From CAZWBR01 sp964632305 (lineage in GTDB: Bacteria > Bacteroidota > Bacteroidia > Bacteroidales > Prolixibacteraceae): 64,000 nucleotides of DNA. The position numbers and the translations under genes were made by a program. The stretch's first letter is position 1; the number at the start of each line of letters is the position of its first letter. The notes beneath the pieces were generated by a model. The model saw only the letters and a program-made list of their open reading frames with translations, made no database searches and had not been told where the DNA came from. The stretch is taken from positions 14,298 to 78,297 of the forward strand of contig CAZWBR010000014.1 of assembly GCA_964632305.1 (NCBI GenBank), read 5' to 3'. Of this stretch, positions 34,440 to 43,474 are shown piece after piece.

Positions 34440-34635
34440 TCTTCTTTCTTACACTTCCCGTTGAAACCTATTGGCGAAGATATTTAAATAACCATTAATA
34501 ACCCCAATTTAAGGATTATCGAATTATTACGTTTAATTCTCCCTAATTGTTCTGTTAATGTTATAAATTTATCTGAAAATAAAGATTGCCAAGAACTTTC
34601 ATGCCTTTTTTTCTGTTTTACTGTAAAAATAAATT

Positions 34636-35316
34636 ATGGCGAAAGCAGATCAAAGTATAAAACCGGAGCATCAGCTCTGCCCGGTCAGGGTGACGGGCAA
34701 CCGTGAAATAGCGCACAATGTCTTCGTCCTCTCATGGAAGAGGGAGGGGCATTTTATTCCCGGGCAGGTGGTTAAGCTGGCTGTCGATATCGATCATCCT
34801 CCCCGTATCTATAGTCTTTGCAGCGGGAACACGGACGATGAGTTGCAGGTGCTCTTTAATATTAAGGGAGAAGGGTTTTTAACTCCCCGTCTTGCCTCTG
34901 TTTCAGCGGGGGATACAATTTTTGCCTCGGCTCCCTATGGCAGTTTTTCAGGAGATCAGTCTCCCGCCTATTGGATTGCTACGGGGACAGGCATTTCACC
35001 ATTCCTCAGTATGTTTCGTTCCGGATTGGGGAATAATAAGATATTAATTCATGGCGCCCGTTATCTGAATCAGTTTTATTTCGAAGATGAACTAAACGAT
35101 TCCCTGGGGGAAAGATATATCCGTTGTTGTTCGAGGGAAGAGGATGGAAATGTTTTTCACGGGAGGATTACGGCTTACCTGTCAAAGATAAATGATCTGC
35201 CGAAGGATTATAAGTATTACCTTTGCGGTCAGGCCTTGATGGTGGTTGAGGTTCGGGATCTGCTCATTGAGAAGGGCATTCCCTATGAAAACATTATTGC
35301 AGAGATCTTTTTTTGA
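34636..35316 (+). CDS. Ferredoxin/flavodoxin-NADP reductase-like flavoprotein
   Basis: A 226-residue protein with the ferredoxin-NADP reductase fold: an FAD-binding beta barrel with PPRIYSLCSG (the RxYS motif, near residue 56) and an NAD(P)-binding half with IATGTGISPFLSM (near 115) and YYLCGQALMVVEVRDLL. The end EIFF is the typical aromatic C-terminus of short FNR proteins. It probably passes electrons between NADPH and ferredoxin or flavodoxin. It is followed 56 bases later by rlmN, possibly in one operon. Confidence 0.88.
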   Translation: MAKADQSIKPEHQLCPVRVTGNREIAHNVFVLSWKREGHFIPGQVVKLAVDIDHPPRIYSLCSGNTDDELQVLFNIKGEGFLTPRLASVSAGDTIFASAPYGSFSGDQSPAYWIATGTGISPFLSMFRSGLGNNKILIHGARYLNQFYFEDELNDSLGERYIRCCSREEDGNVFHGRITAYLSKINDLPKDYKYYLCGQALMVVEVRDLLIEKGIPYENIIAEIFF

Positions 35317-35372
35317 GGCGGTATGCCATATGAAAATCATGGAAGGTCTATCACAGAAGAAAATTGGTTGAG

Positions 35373-36398
35373 ATGAAAGATTATCTTTTCGGGAAAGATT
35401 TAAATGAGTTACAGCAGATCAGTCTGTCGCTGGGACTCCCGAAGTTTACAGGGAAGCAGTTGGCCGACTGGCTTTACAAGAAGGAAATCTCCTCGATCGA
35501 CGAGATGAGCAACCTTTCAAAGAAGGCCCGTGAACTGCTCAGCGAGAAGTTTGAGTATGGGCTGATTAAACCAGCCAAAGTTCAGGAGAGCATCGACGGG
35601 ACCAGGAAATATCTCTTTCCGACGGTTCACAATCAATTTATTGAAACGGCAATGATTCCTGATGAAGAGCGGAAGACCGTTTGTGTCTCCTCACAAGTCG
35701 GGTGCAAGATGGGCTGTCTGTTTTGTATGACCGGGAAGCAGGGCTTTCAGGGGCAGTTGACCGCCGGAGAGATCGTTAATCAGATTCGCAGTATCGATGA
35801 ATTTGGTGAGGTAACCAACATTGTTTACATGGGGATGGGCGAGCCGTTCGATAATCTGGAGGAGGTGATGAAGAGTTTGGCAATTCTGACCTCCGACTGG
35901 GGATATGCGATGAGCCCCCGGCGGATCACAGTCTCTTCTATCGGGATAATCCCGGCGATGATTCGTTTTCTTAGCGAGAGTGAAGCCCATCTGGCGATAA
36001 GTCTTCACACGCCGTTCGATGAAGAACGAAAGAAACTGATGCCGGTCCAGATCGCATATCCGATCTCGGAGGTGGTGCGGGAAATCAAGAGTTGGGATTT
36101 GGGGCGACAAAGGCGGGTCTCGTTCGAGTATATTCTTTTTAAGGGATTGAACGATACTCCTTACCATGTTCGTGAGCTGGCCCGTTTGCTTAGCGGTATT
36201 CGTTGCCGGATCAATCTGATCCGTTTTCATCCGGTTCCCGGTACTCCATTGGTTAGCCCTGATGACGAGGTAGTCAACCATTTCAAAGATATGCTGAACG
36301 AGAAAGGGATACTTACAACCATAAGGGCTTCGCGGGGTCAGGACATCTTTGCTGCCTGTGGGCTTCTTTCAACTAAAGAGTTGCTTAAAAAGGAGTAA
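35373..36398 (+). CDS. rlmN: 23S rRNA/tRNA adenine-C2 methyltransferase RlmN
   Basis: A radical-SAM enzyme that methylates A2503 of 23S rRNA and A37 of some tRNAs. I start at the ATG giving MKDYLFGKDL; an in-frame TTG three codons upstream (35364) is less likely. The 341-residue product has the CKMGCLFC cluster motif (Cys111, Cys115, Cys118), GMGEPFDNLEEV, and a C-terminal Cys in RGQDIFAACG needed for the methyl-transfer intermediate. Length and order are normal. Confidence 0.95.
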   Translation: MKDYLFGKDLNELQQISLSLGLPKFTGKQLADWLYKKEISSIDEMSNLSKKARELLSEKFEYGLIKPAKVQESIDGTRKYLFPTVHNQFIETAMIPDEERKTVCVSSQVGCKMGCLFCMTGKQGFQGQLTAGEIVNQIRSIDEFGEVTNIVYMGMGEPFDNLEEVMKSLAILTSDWGYAMSPRRITVSSIGIIPAMIRFLSESEAHLAISLHTPFDEERKKLMPVQIAYPISEVVREIKSWDLGRQRRVSFEYILFKGLNDTPYHVRELARLLSGIRCRINLIRFHPVPGTPLVSPDDEVVNHFKDMLNEKGILTTIRASRGQDIFAACGLLSTKELLKKE

Positions 36399-36422
36399 AG
36401 AGGCAGTCGTTTATCGTATATT

Positions 36423-36866
36423 TTATCGTCTGTTTTCGAAAAAATCCTTCATCAGTTGTTCACATTCGTTACGAAGGACTCCTCCTGTAACCGTTGTTTT
36501 AGGGTGGAGCGACTGGGGGGCATATTTCTGGAATCCACGTTTCTCGTCATAGGCGCCAAAGACAATCCGGTCGATCTGGGCCCAGCCCAATGCTCCGGCA
36601 CACATCACGCAAGGTTCAACGGTCACGAAGAGGGTACAGCCGGTAAGATATTTACCGCCTAACAGATTAGCCGCCGAAGTGATGGCCAGCATCTCGGCAT
36701 GAGCGGTTACGTCGGTCAACTTCTCGGTCTGGTTGTGGGCCCGTGCAATGATTTTGTCCTGGCAAACAATGACCGCGCCTACCGGGATCTCTCCTTCTGA
36801 GAAGGCCTGTTCAGCCTCGGCGAAGGCTCTCTTCATAAAAGATTCATCATTGAAAGGTGATTCCAT
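36423..36866 (-). CDS. tadA: tRNA adenosine deaminase-like nucleoside deaminase (TadA)
   Basis: A 147-residue zinc deaminase with the metal and proton-transfer motif HAEMLAI and the zinc Cys pair in VEPCVMCAGAL, followed by IDRIVFGAYDEKRG. This fits the TadA family, which converts A34 to inosine in tRNA-Arg(ACG). A guanine deaminase role cannot be fully excluded from sequence. It converges with rlmN and is divergent from aspS. Confidence 0.88.
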   Translation of the reverse strand: MESPFNDESFMKRAFAEAEQAFSEGEIPVGAVIVCQDKIIARAHNQTEKLTDVTAHAEMLAITSAANLLGGKYLTGCTLFVTVEPCVMCAGALGWAQIDRIVFGAYDEKRGFQKYAPQSLHPKTTVTGGVLRNECEQLMKDFFENRR

Positions 36867-36971
36867 TGAGTTTTGTTTTACGACAAAGTTAAAAAGTTTG
36901 TGCTCAGCAGAAAAATTCAGGTGGTTTGATTAAACTGATGAGCAGCCATTTTTTCTCTTCGCGATATCTGT

Positions 36972-36979
36972 TACTTTTG
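36972..36979 (+). promoter_or_regulatory. Possible -7 element of the aspS promoter
   Basis: TACTTTTG matches the Bacteroidota TAnnTTTG -7 consensus, 35 bases before the aspS start codon. A T-rich stretch lies near the expected -33 position, but no exact TTTG. Confidence 0.4.
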
Positions 36980-37014
36980 TAATTTAGCATTTTAAAAACA
37001 AATTCCGATATAAG

Positions 37015-38766
37015 ATGTACAGAAACCAAACATGCGGCGAGCTTCGTGCCGCTAATATAGGGCAAGAAGCCGTTCTGGCCGGGTGGGTACAACGGATCCG
37101 GAACCTGGGAGCCATGACTTTTGTCGATTTACGCGACCGGTACGGTATCACCCAATTGGTGGCAGACGAAAATGCTGCGGCCGAAATTAAAGAAGCCGTT
37201 AACAAATTAGGCCGGGAATACGTGATCCAGGTCAAAGGAAAGGTTCGCGAGAGAGCCAGTAAGAATGCAAAAATCCCCACAGGTGATATTGAAGTGGAGA
37301 TTGCTCAGTTGACCATTCTGAATGAAGCGGTCGTCCCTCCCTTTACGATCCAGGATGATACCGATGGCGGGGATGAGATCCGGATGAAATACCGTTATCT
37401 CGATCTTCGCCGCGAATGTGTGCGTAAAAACCTGGAGCTGCGTGCCCGGATGGCTCATGTGGTGAGGAGTTACCTGAACGAACAGGATTTTATCGAGACC
37501 GAGACTCCGGTGTTGATTAAATCGACTCCTGAAGGTGCCCGCGACTTTGTGGTTCCCTCACGAATGAATCCCAATCAATTCTACGCGTTGCCTCAATCGC
37601 CCCAACAGTTTAAGCAGTTGTTGATGGTGGCCGGGTTTGACCGTTACTATCAGATCGTGAAGTGTTTCCGCGATGAAGATCTGAGAGCCGACCGTCAGCC
37701 TGAGTTTACACAGATCGATTGTGAAATGTCCTATGTTGAGCAGGAAGATGTGTTGAATATGTTCGAGGGTCTGACCCGTTTTCTCTTCAGGGAGATCAAA
37801 GGAATCGATCCGGGAGCGTTCCCAAGGATGCCTTTCACCGATGCCATGGAAAATTATGGCAACGATAAACCGGATATCCGCTTCGAAATGAAGATCAAGA
37901 ACCTGACCGATCTGGTGAAGGGGAAAGAGTTTAAAGTTTTCGATGAAGCCGAATATATTGGTGGTATCTGTGCCGCCGGTTGTGGCGAATATACCCGCAA
38001 ACAGCTCGATGTATTGACCGATTTCGTGAAAAGGCCGCAGGTTGGAGCCAAAGGGTTGGTCTATGCCAAAATCAATGCTGACGGAACCGTTAAATCGTCG
38101 GTCGATAAATTCTATACCAACCAGGATCTGGTTAAATGGGCCGAACGCTTGGATGCCAAGCCTGGCGATCTGATGTTGATCTTATCGGGAGATAAAGATA
38201 AAACCTTGCCCGCCCTTTCGGCTTTACGTCTCGAAATGGGCCGTTTGTGCGGACTGATGGACAAAGAGGTGTTCCGCCCGTTATGGGTGGTCGATTTCCC
38301 CTTATTGGAATGGGACGAAGAGTCCAACCGTTTCCATGCCATGCACCATCCATTTACCTCCCCGAAACCGGAAGATATCCCGTTACTTGACACCAATCCC
38401 AGGGCAGTAAAGGCAAATGCCTATGACCTGGTGATTAACGGGGTGGAGATTGGCGGAGGCTCAGTCCGTATCTTCGACAGTGGCCTTCAGGCTAAAATGT
38501 TCAAAACCCTTGGTTTCACGAAAGAAGAGGCTGAAAACCAATTCGGATTCCTGATGAATGCCTTTAAATACGGGGCGCCGCCACATGCCGGTATCGCTTT
38601 TGGATTCGACCGTCTGGTTTCGATGTTCGCCGGGCTCGATTCGATTCGTGATGTCATTGCCTTCCCGAAGAACAATTCAGGTCGCGATGTCATGATTGAT
38701 TCTCCTTCTGAAATTGCCAAGGCTCAACTCGATGAGTTGTACCTTAATTTGGTTGTTCCGCAATAA
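37015..38766 (+). CDS. aspS: Aspartyl-tRNA synthetase
   Basis: Class II synthetase charging tRNA-Asp. The 583-residue product has the bacterial layout: an N-terminal anticodon-binding OB fold (about 1-105), the class II core with motif 2 (YYQIVKCFRDEDLRADRQPEFTQID, near 220), a bacterial GAD insertion domain (about 290-420, including GLVYAKINADG), and motif 3 (GIAFGFDRLVSM) near the C-terminus. Length and motifs are standard. Confidence 0.97.
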   Translation: MYRNQTCGELRAANIGQEAVLAGWVQRIRNLGAMTFVDLRDRYGITQLVADENAAAEIKEAVNKLGREYVIQVKGKVRERASKNAKIPTGDIEVEIAQLTILNEAVVPPFTIQDDTDGGDEIRMKYRYLDLRRECVRKNLELRARMAHVVRSYLNEQDFIETETPVLIKSTPEGARDFVVPSRMNPNQFYALPQSPQQFKQLLMVAGFDRYYQIVKCFRDEDLRADRQPEFTQIDCEMSYVEQEDVLNMFEGLTRFLFREIKGIDPGAFPRMPFTDAMENYGNDKPDIRFEMKIKNLTDLVKGKEFKVFDEAEYIGGICAAGCGEYTRKQLDVLTDFVKRPQVGAKGLVYAKINADGTVKSSVDKFYTNQDLVKWAERLDAKPGDLMLILSGDKDKTLPALSALRLEMGRLCGLMDKEVFRPLWVVDFPLLEWDEESNRFHAMHHPFTSPKPEDIPLLDTNPRAVKANAYDLVINGVEIGGGSVRIFDSGLQAKMFKTLGFTKEEAENQFGFLMNAFKYGAPPHAGIAFGFDRLVSMFAGLDSIRDVIAFPKNNSGRDVMIDSPSEIAKAQLDELYLNLVVPQ

Positions 38767-38774
38767 GAAATAGA

Positions 38775-38799
38775 AAACTCCGGCCTTCGACCGGAGTTT
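38775..38799 (+). terminator. Terminator after aspS
   Basis: AAACTCCGG (38775-38783) pairs with CCGGAGTTT (38791-38799), beginning nine bases after the aspS stop, followed by ATTTC. Confidence 0.82.
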
Positions 38800-38807
38800 A
38801 TTTCATT

Positions 38808-38837
38808 AAAAAGGGCTGGTGAAAACCAGCCCTTTTT
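38808..38837 (-). terminator. Terminator after the exbB/exbD operon
   Basis: AAAAAGGGCTGG (38808-38819) pairs perfectly with CCAGCCCTTTTT (38826-38837). It ends with T on either strand and lies between two convergent transcription units; on the minus strand it follows the last exbD gene. Confidence 0.88.
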
Positions 38838-38857
38838 AAATTATTTCAATTCAACTA

Positions 38858-39331
38858 TTATTTTTCTGTTTTCTTTCTTGCAGAATAGTTGATGTGCAAA
38901 GCTTGTGCTTGTCTGAGTTCTTCTTTCACTTCAGTGATGATTTTCATCTTGGTGTACTCATCAGCTTTGATCGAGGTAACCATTGACGGAATCTCCGATT
39001 CATCGCGGGCATTACGCTCAGCAGTGATGAAGTTCAGAATATCACTGGGGTTGGCAAACTGGTCGTTCAACTGGATCCGCGGTTCAGTACCAATCATTTT
39101 CTGGTATTGCGGTGTTGGCTGACCAATATAAATGTAACTCACCAATGATTTCTTTTCCAGTTTATTCAGTTCAGTAGCTTCCGGAACTTTTACCTTCACT
39201 TTCAGTGTCACTTCACGCATGGAAGTTACCACCATGAAGAAACAAAGGATCATAAACACAATATCAGGAAGAGAGGCAGTGGATGGCTGCGGACATTCCT
39301 TGGTATAGTCGTCTTTTTTAAATCTTGACAT
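38858..39331 (-). CDS. exbD: Biopolymer transport protein ExbD (second copy)
   Basis: A 157-residue ExbD/TolR-family protein. The single membrane helix follows the conserved proton-carrying Asp in TASLPDIVFMILCFFMVV (Asp24), and the periplasmic part includes a region rich in Glu/Lys. With ExbB it uses the proton gradient to energise TonB. It is the last gene of the cluster, 17 bases after the other exbD. Confidence 0.88.
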   Translation of the reverse strand: MSRFKKDDYTKECPQPSTASLPDIVFMILCFFMVVTSMREVTLKVKVKVPEATELNKLEKKSLVSYIYIGQPTPQYQKMIGTEPRIQLNDQFANPSDILNFITAERNARDESEIPSMVTSIKADEYTKMKIITEVKEELRQAQALHINYSARKKTEK

Positions 39332-39348
39332 TATTTACTCCTCCTTTA

Positions 39349-39933
39349 TTATAGTTTGACTCCAACCTTTTTCGGTTCTGCTTCGGAGATCTTCTGTGGA
39401 TAAATTTCTTTGACGGCATCCTGTTGTTCAACAGAAAGGTCTTTGAATTTTTTGCTCCACTTCTGCATCGAAATTTCGTCCCTCAGTTCATTTACTGCGG
39501 CGACCAATTCATTTTGAACTAAAAGATAGGTGCCATAAGTGGTTCCAAAGTCATTTCTTAACGAAATTACCGCATTCTTGCAAACTTCCATCTGTCCGAA
39601 CAAAGGAACTTCCTTCATTTCTTTTTCAGGTAAAGTCTCCAGGTTTGCAGGATTGTCTAAGAATTCTTTGGCTTTTTCACGCAAATCTTTCACGTTGATG
39701 AATTCGTTCTCACACAATATTTGATCCTGAGCATTGACCAAAACGACAAAAATGTTACGTTCTTTTACGTTCGTACTGGTATTCTCTGTCTGATTTGGAT
39801 CCATAGGCGGAGGTAAACGTCTTTCAAGACCTGTATCTGTATCCATTGTCGTGGTGATAAGGAAGAAGATCAGGATCATGAAGGCAATATCTGCCATCGA
39901 TGCATTTGGTATTTCAGGAACTTTTTTTGCCAT
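39349..39933 (-). CDS. exbD: Biopolymer transport protein ExbD (first copy)
   Basis: A 194-residue ExbD-type protein with the same start architecture (ASMADIAFMILIFFLITTTM, conserved Asp at residue 15). Its periplasmic domain is longer than usual, with an insert (about 85-125: FLDNPANLETLPEKEMKEVPLFGQ region) and a C-terminal helical tail (SKKFKDLSVEQQDAVKEIYPQ). The two different ExbD paralogues may form a hetero-oligomer with the one ExbB. Confidence 0.88.
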   Translation of the reverse strand: MAKKVPEIPNASMADIAFMILIFFLITTTMDTDTGLERRLPPPMDPNQTENTSTNVKERNIFVVLVNAQDQILCENEFINVKDLREKAKEFLDNPANLETLPEKEMKEVPLFGQMEVCKNAVISLRNDFGTTYGTYLLVQNELVAAVNELRDEISMQKWSKKFKDLSVEQQDAVKEIYPQKISEAEPKKVGVKL

Positions 39934-39981
39934 TTTGCTATTTTTTTCAAAGAGGGCTTCATCCCCTTTAGGTTTTGCAAA

Positions 39982-40434
39982 TTACTTCCAGAGGCGGGCT
40001 ACTGAAGAAAAGATCAGTGATAAGAATGCGACACCAGCCAGGATATATACCGAAATAAGGCCGGTATCTACCATCTTGGAAACTTTAGGGGTCAGCGATC
40101 CTTCATCGATTAATTTCTGTACGCCGTAAAACTGGGGAAGTTCAGATGATGACATCATGGAAGCCAATAAGAAGACCACCAGCAATCCTACTAAGGGAAT
40201 AATGCTCTTCTTGGCGTTATCCTTTGATCCAAATGTTTGTACTATAGAATACAACAGAATGGCAGCGGCTCCAAATCCAATCAGGATATAAGCCCAATAG
40301 AAGCTGGTATCCAAGGCAGATGATAACTTGGCCGGATTATCCATGTTTGACACCAGGTTCAAAATCAGAATAACCGTTACACCAAGCATGATCCAAAGGC
40401 CAATATTTAAATATTTGATTACTTTGGTACTCAT
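39982..40434 (-). CDS. Small membrane protein of the exbB/exbD cluster
   Basis: A 150-residue protein with four likely membrane segments (about 10-29, 46-66, 77-92 and 127-146) and a short polar loop between the third and fourth. It has no motif I recognise. It lies between exbB (23 bases upstream) and the first exbD (48 bases downstream). Similar small membrane proteins are found at this place in other Bacteroidota clusters, so a role in the energiser complex is likely but unproven. Confidence 0.7.
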   Translation of the reverse strand: MSTKVIKYLNIGLWIMLGVTVILILNLVSNMDNPAKLSSALDTSFYWAYILIGFGAAAILLYSIVQTFGSKDNAKKSIIPLVGLLVVFLLASMMSSSELPQFYGVQKLIDEGSLTPKVSKMVDTGLISVYILAGVAFLSLIFSSVARLWK

Positions 40435-40457
40435 GGGAGTAGTTTAAATTTTGTTAA

Positions 40458-41252
40458 TTATTTCTTCAAATTGTGTTTTACCAACAGGTCCATCAATGAG
40501 ATGGAGGCATCTTCCATATTGTTGGTAATACCGTCGATCTTAACCAGGAAGTAGTTGTAGAAAACCTGGAGGATCATAGCAACGATCAAACCGAATACGG
40601 TAGTGATCAACGCAATTTTCATACCACCTGCTACAAGGGTAGGGCTGATGTCACCGGCTGCTTCAATCGAGTCGAATGCAATAACAAGACCAATAACTGT
40701 TCCCAAGAATCCCATCATCGGGCCTAAAGCGATACAAAGACCGATCCAACTCAATCCTTTTTCCAACAGTGCAGTCTGTACACCACCGTAAGAAACGATT
40801 GATTTTTCAACTACATCCAACCCTTCATGATGACGGTCAAGTCCCTGATAGAATATGGAAGCTACCGGGCCGCGCGTATTGCGACATACCTCTTTTGCAG
40901 CTTCAATACCGCCATTGTTCAATGCATCTTCTACATTGGCCAACAATTTTTTGGTGTTAGTGGTCGACATGTTCAGGTAAAGAACACGTTCGATGCTGAT
41001 AGCCAAACCAAGGATGAGGATCAAAAGGATTGCACTCATGAAGCCAGGTCCACCCTGAATAAATTTTTCTTTCAATGCACTGTGTAAAGACTGGCCTGAT
41101 TCAGCCTGAGTTGCGGCTTGTTCAACTGGGTCAGCGGTTAAATCACTAGCTTTAGCCTGCTCGGTAGCTGGTTGCTCCTGAGCTCTGGTTACCTGAACAG
41201 CACCAAAACTAAGCATCCCAAAAACTGCAATTAGCGCAAATAGCTTTTTCAT
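40458..41252 (-). CDS. exbB: MotA/TolQ/ExbB proton channel protein
   Basis: A 264-residue ExbB-family protein. It has a signal peptide (ending near VTRAQ) and a Gln/Ala-rich linker (about 25-55), an arrangement common in Bacteroidota, followed by three membrane segments (about 73-92, 165-190 and 205-230). Family motifs include GLSWIGLCIALGPMMGFLGTVIGLVIAFD and MKIALITTVFGLIVAMI. It forms the proton channel with ExbD that drives TonB-dependent uptake. First gene of the cluster. Confidence 0.92.
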   Translation of the reverse strand: MKKLFALIAVFGMLSFGAVQVTRAQEQPATEQAKASDLTADPVEQAATQAESGQSLHSALKEKFIQGGPGFMSAILLILILGLAISIERVLYLNMSTTNTKKLLANVEDALNNGGIEAAKEVCRNTRGPVASIFYQGLDRHHEGLDVVEKSIVSYGGVQTALLEKGLSWIGLCIALGPMMGFLGTVIGLVIAFDSIEAAGDISPTLVAGGMKIALITTVFGLIVAMILQVFYNYFLVKIDGITNNMEDASISLMDLLVKHNLKK

Positions 41253-41335
41253 AACTGGTTTTGAATTTTTGATTAATAAAATTGTTTTTACTATTGTTTC
41301 AGTTTACTATTTAAATGTTTGCAATAAACTCAATT

Positions 41336-41343
41336 CAAAAATA
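41336..41343 (-). promoter_or_regulatory. Possible -7 element of the exbB promoter
   Basis: On the minus strand this reads TATTTTTG, an exact TAnnTTTG match, 83 bases before the exbB start in a very AT-rich 228-base gap. No matching -33 element was seen. Confidence 0.35.
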
Positions 41344-41480
41344 GGTTTTTTTTTATACCCATTGATAGTGTAAAAAAAAAATCCAAAAAAAATTAAATAT
41401 TATCTCGTTTCTATCCCCTGATAGCTCAAAAAAATGAGGAGCGAAAATTACAAAAAGAAATAATACAAAACAACTCAATT

Positions 41481-42509
41481 TTAAATTTCACCGTTCAGGC
41501 TTTGTCCGAGATGCGTTTTTATCTCCTCCGGGGTGAGATCCTGCCCCAGTAAATACATTAATTTGGTAATCGCTGCTTCTACCGTTATATCCTGTCCGCT
41601 GACCACTCCCGCCTTGATCAGTTCATAGCTGGTTTCATATTGCCCCATCTGTACTTTCCCTCCCGGACACTGGGATACATTCATCAGGATCTTTCCCTTT
41701 TTGGTGGCTTTCTTTATCGCATTCAGCATCCAGGGAAAGGTGGGCATATTTCCTGATCCATAGGATTCAAGCACGATGCCCCGGATATCCGGCAGTTCGA
41801 GAACCCCTTCGAAATAGTGGCGGTTGATCCCGGGAAACAACCTTAATACGATGACCCGGTCATCGATTTCGGTATTTATCTTTAAGATCCCTTTCCCCCT
41901 GGGGTAATTGATCTTCTCGGTATTATATATTATATCGACCCCGGCAGTGGCCAGCGGGGGATAATGCTTCGAGGTAAAGGCGCTGAATTTCTCGGAATCC
42001 TCCTTCGAGGTGCGGTTCCCCCTGAAAAGCTGTGAACTGAAATAGATACAGACTTCGGGGACCATGGCCTTCCCATCCCGGTATTCGGCCGCGATTTGGA
42101 CCGCGGTGATCAGGTTCTCCTTCCCGTCGGTCCGCAACACCCCTATGGGAAGCTGCGACCCGGTCATGACGATTGGTTTATCCAGATTGTCAAACATGTA
42201 GCTCAGGGCGGAAGCCGTATAGGCCATCGTGTCGGTCCCGTGAAGAATCACAAATCCGTCGTATTTCGAGTAGTTGCTCTTGATCGTCCGGGCTATCTGC
42301 CCCCAGATGGCGGGAGTCATGTTGGCTGAATCGATCGGTGGATTAAAGGTGATGGAGGATATTTGATAGCCCAGTTTGTGCAGTTCCGGTATCTCATCCT
42401 GAAGCAGTTCAAATTTCATCGGGGCCAAGGTCTTGGTGATCGGGTCTTCCCGCATTCCTATCGTACCCCCTGTATAGATGATCAGGATCGAAGGTTTTTC
42501 TGAAGTCAC
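41481..42509 (-). CDS. ansA: Type I L-asparaginase
   Basis: Hydrolyses L-asparagine to aspartate and ammonia in the cytosol. I start at GTG (42509), giving VTSEKPSILIIYTGGTIG and 342 residues, close to the family length; the frame is open further upstream only by a TTG at 42557. Catalytic Thr residues lie in IYTGGTIGM and HGTDTMAYTASAL, with GSQLPIG between. There is no signal peptide, which fits the cytosolic type I enzyme. The tatD gene is upstream on the same strand. Confidence 0.9.
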   Translation of the reverse strand: MTSEKPSILIIYTGGTIGMREDPITKTLAPMKFELLQDEIPELHKLGYQISSITFNPPIDSANMTPAIWGQIARTIKSNYSKYDGFVILHGTDTMAYTASALSYMFDNLDKPIVMTGSQLPIGVLRTDGKENLITAVQIAAEYRDGKAMVPEVCIYFSSQLFRGNRTSKEDSEKFSAFTSKHYPPLATAGVDIIYNTEKINYPRGKGILKINTEIDDRVIVLRLFPGINRHYFEGVLELPDIRGIVLESYGSGNMPTFPWMLNAIKKATKKGKILMNVSQCPGGKVQMGQYETSYELIKAGVVSGQDITVEAAITKLMYLLGQDLTPEEIKTHLGQSLNGEI

Positions 42510-42546
42510 TTTTGCAATTGTTTTGGATTCAGGAATAAATATTCCC

Positions 42547-42554
42547 CAAAAATA
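42547..42554 (-). promoter_or_regulatory. Possible -7 element for ansA
   Basis: The minus strand reads TATTTTTG, an exact match to TAnnTTTG, 37 bases upstream of the GTG chosen as the ansA start. If real, it places the TTG at 42557 outside the transcript and supports the GTG start. Confidence 0.35.
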
Positions 42555-42578
42555 CAAAACAACAATTAAATTAAGTGC

Positions 42579-43343
42579 TTAAAACCTGAATAATTCTTGT
42601 GCGTTTTGTGTGGTGATCCTGGCAATTTCCTGGGTCGTCACATTGTGTAAAGAAGCCAGTTTATCGGCCACGCTCGTCAGATAGGAACATTCGTTCCGGC
42701 GGCCACGATGAGGGGAGGGGGCTAACCAGGGTGAGTCAGTCTCAATCAGCAGATGTTTCGGATCGATTTGTTGAATCACTCCTTCAATCCCTGAATTTTT
42801 GAAGGTTAATATGCCATTAACCCCTATTTTAAATCCCAGATCGATCACTTGCCGGGCTTGTTCGATATCCCCGGTAAAGCTGTGGAAAACACCTTTCATT
42901 TCAGGGGTATGTTCTTTGTGCAGTACCTCATAAACCTCTTTGAAAGAGTCGCGGACATGGATCACCAACGGAAGGTTCCGCTGTTTGGCCCAGCCAATCT
43001 GGATCCGGAAAGCTTCGGTCTGTTCCTCGATAAAAGCTTTGTCCCAGTAAAGGTCGATCCCAATCTCGCCGATGCCGTAAAATTTTCGTTTCCCCAACCA
43101 ATACTCCAGGATCTGAAGCTCGTTCCTGAAATCTTCCTTGACCGAAGTGGGATGAAGCCCGATCAACGGATAGAAGAGGCCCGGCACCGAATCGGTCAGA
43201 TCGAGCATCGGCTTAACTGATGAACTGTCGATATTGGGAAGGACAATGCGTTCGATACCCACCCCTAAGGCCCTGGTGATGACTTCGTCGCGGTCGAGAC
43301 TGAATTCTGTCGAGTAAATATGCGAATGGGTATCTACGAACAT
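42579..43343 (-). CDS. tatD: TatD-family metal-dependent hydrolase
   Basis: A 254-residue TIM-barrel metal-dependent DNase of the TatD family. It has the first metal motif DTHSHI at the N-terminus, GIGEIGIDLYW (Glu ligand, near residue 94), LVIHVRDS, GVFHSFTG, and a C-terminal LIETDSPWLAP with the last Asp ligand. Family members act in DNA repair or degradation rather than in Tat export. It is followed 69 bases later by the ansA GTG start. Confidence 0.93.
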   Translation of the reverse strand: MFVDTHSHIYSTEFSLDRDEVITRALGVGIERIVLPNIDSSSVKPMLDLTDSVPGLFYPLIGLHPTSVKEDFRNELQILEYWLGKRKFYGIGEIGIDLYWDKAFIEEQTEAFRIQIGWAKQRNLPLVIHVRDSFKEVYEVLHKEHTPEMKGVFHSFTGDIEQARQVIDLGFKIGVNGILTFKNSGIEGVIQQIDPKHLLIETDSPWLAPSPHRGRRNECSYLTSVADKLASLHNVTTQEIARITTQNAQELFRF

Positions 43344-43419
43344 TTTTTTTTAATTTCATGCAAAGATATAACAGGGACAATTGCTGAGCGTTAAGAAAAT
43401 GTTATCTGTGTCTGAATAA

Positions 43420-43445
43420 AAAAGGAGCCTTTGCTGGCCCCTTTT
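43420..43445 (-). terminator. Terminator downstream of gdhA
   Basis: AAAAGGAGCC (43420-43429) pairs with GGCCCCTTTT (43436-43445) with one mismatch; on the minus strand it ends in TTTTT, 30 bases past the gdhA stop. Confidence 0.78.
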
Positions 43446-43474
43446 CTATTTTAAAATATTGCTGCTGAGTGATT

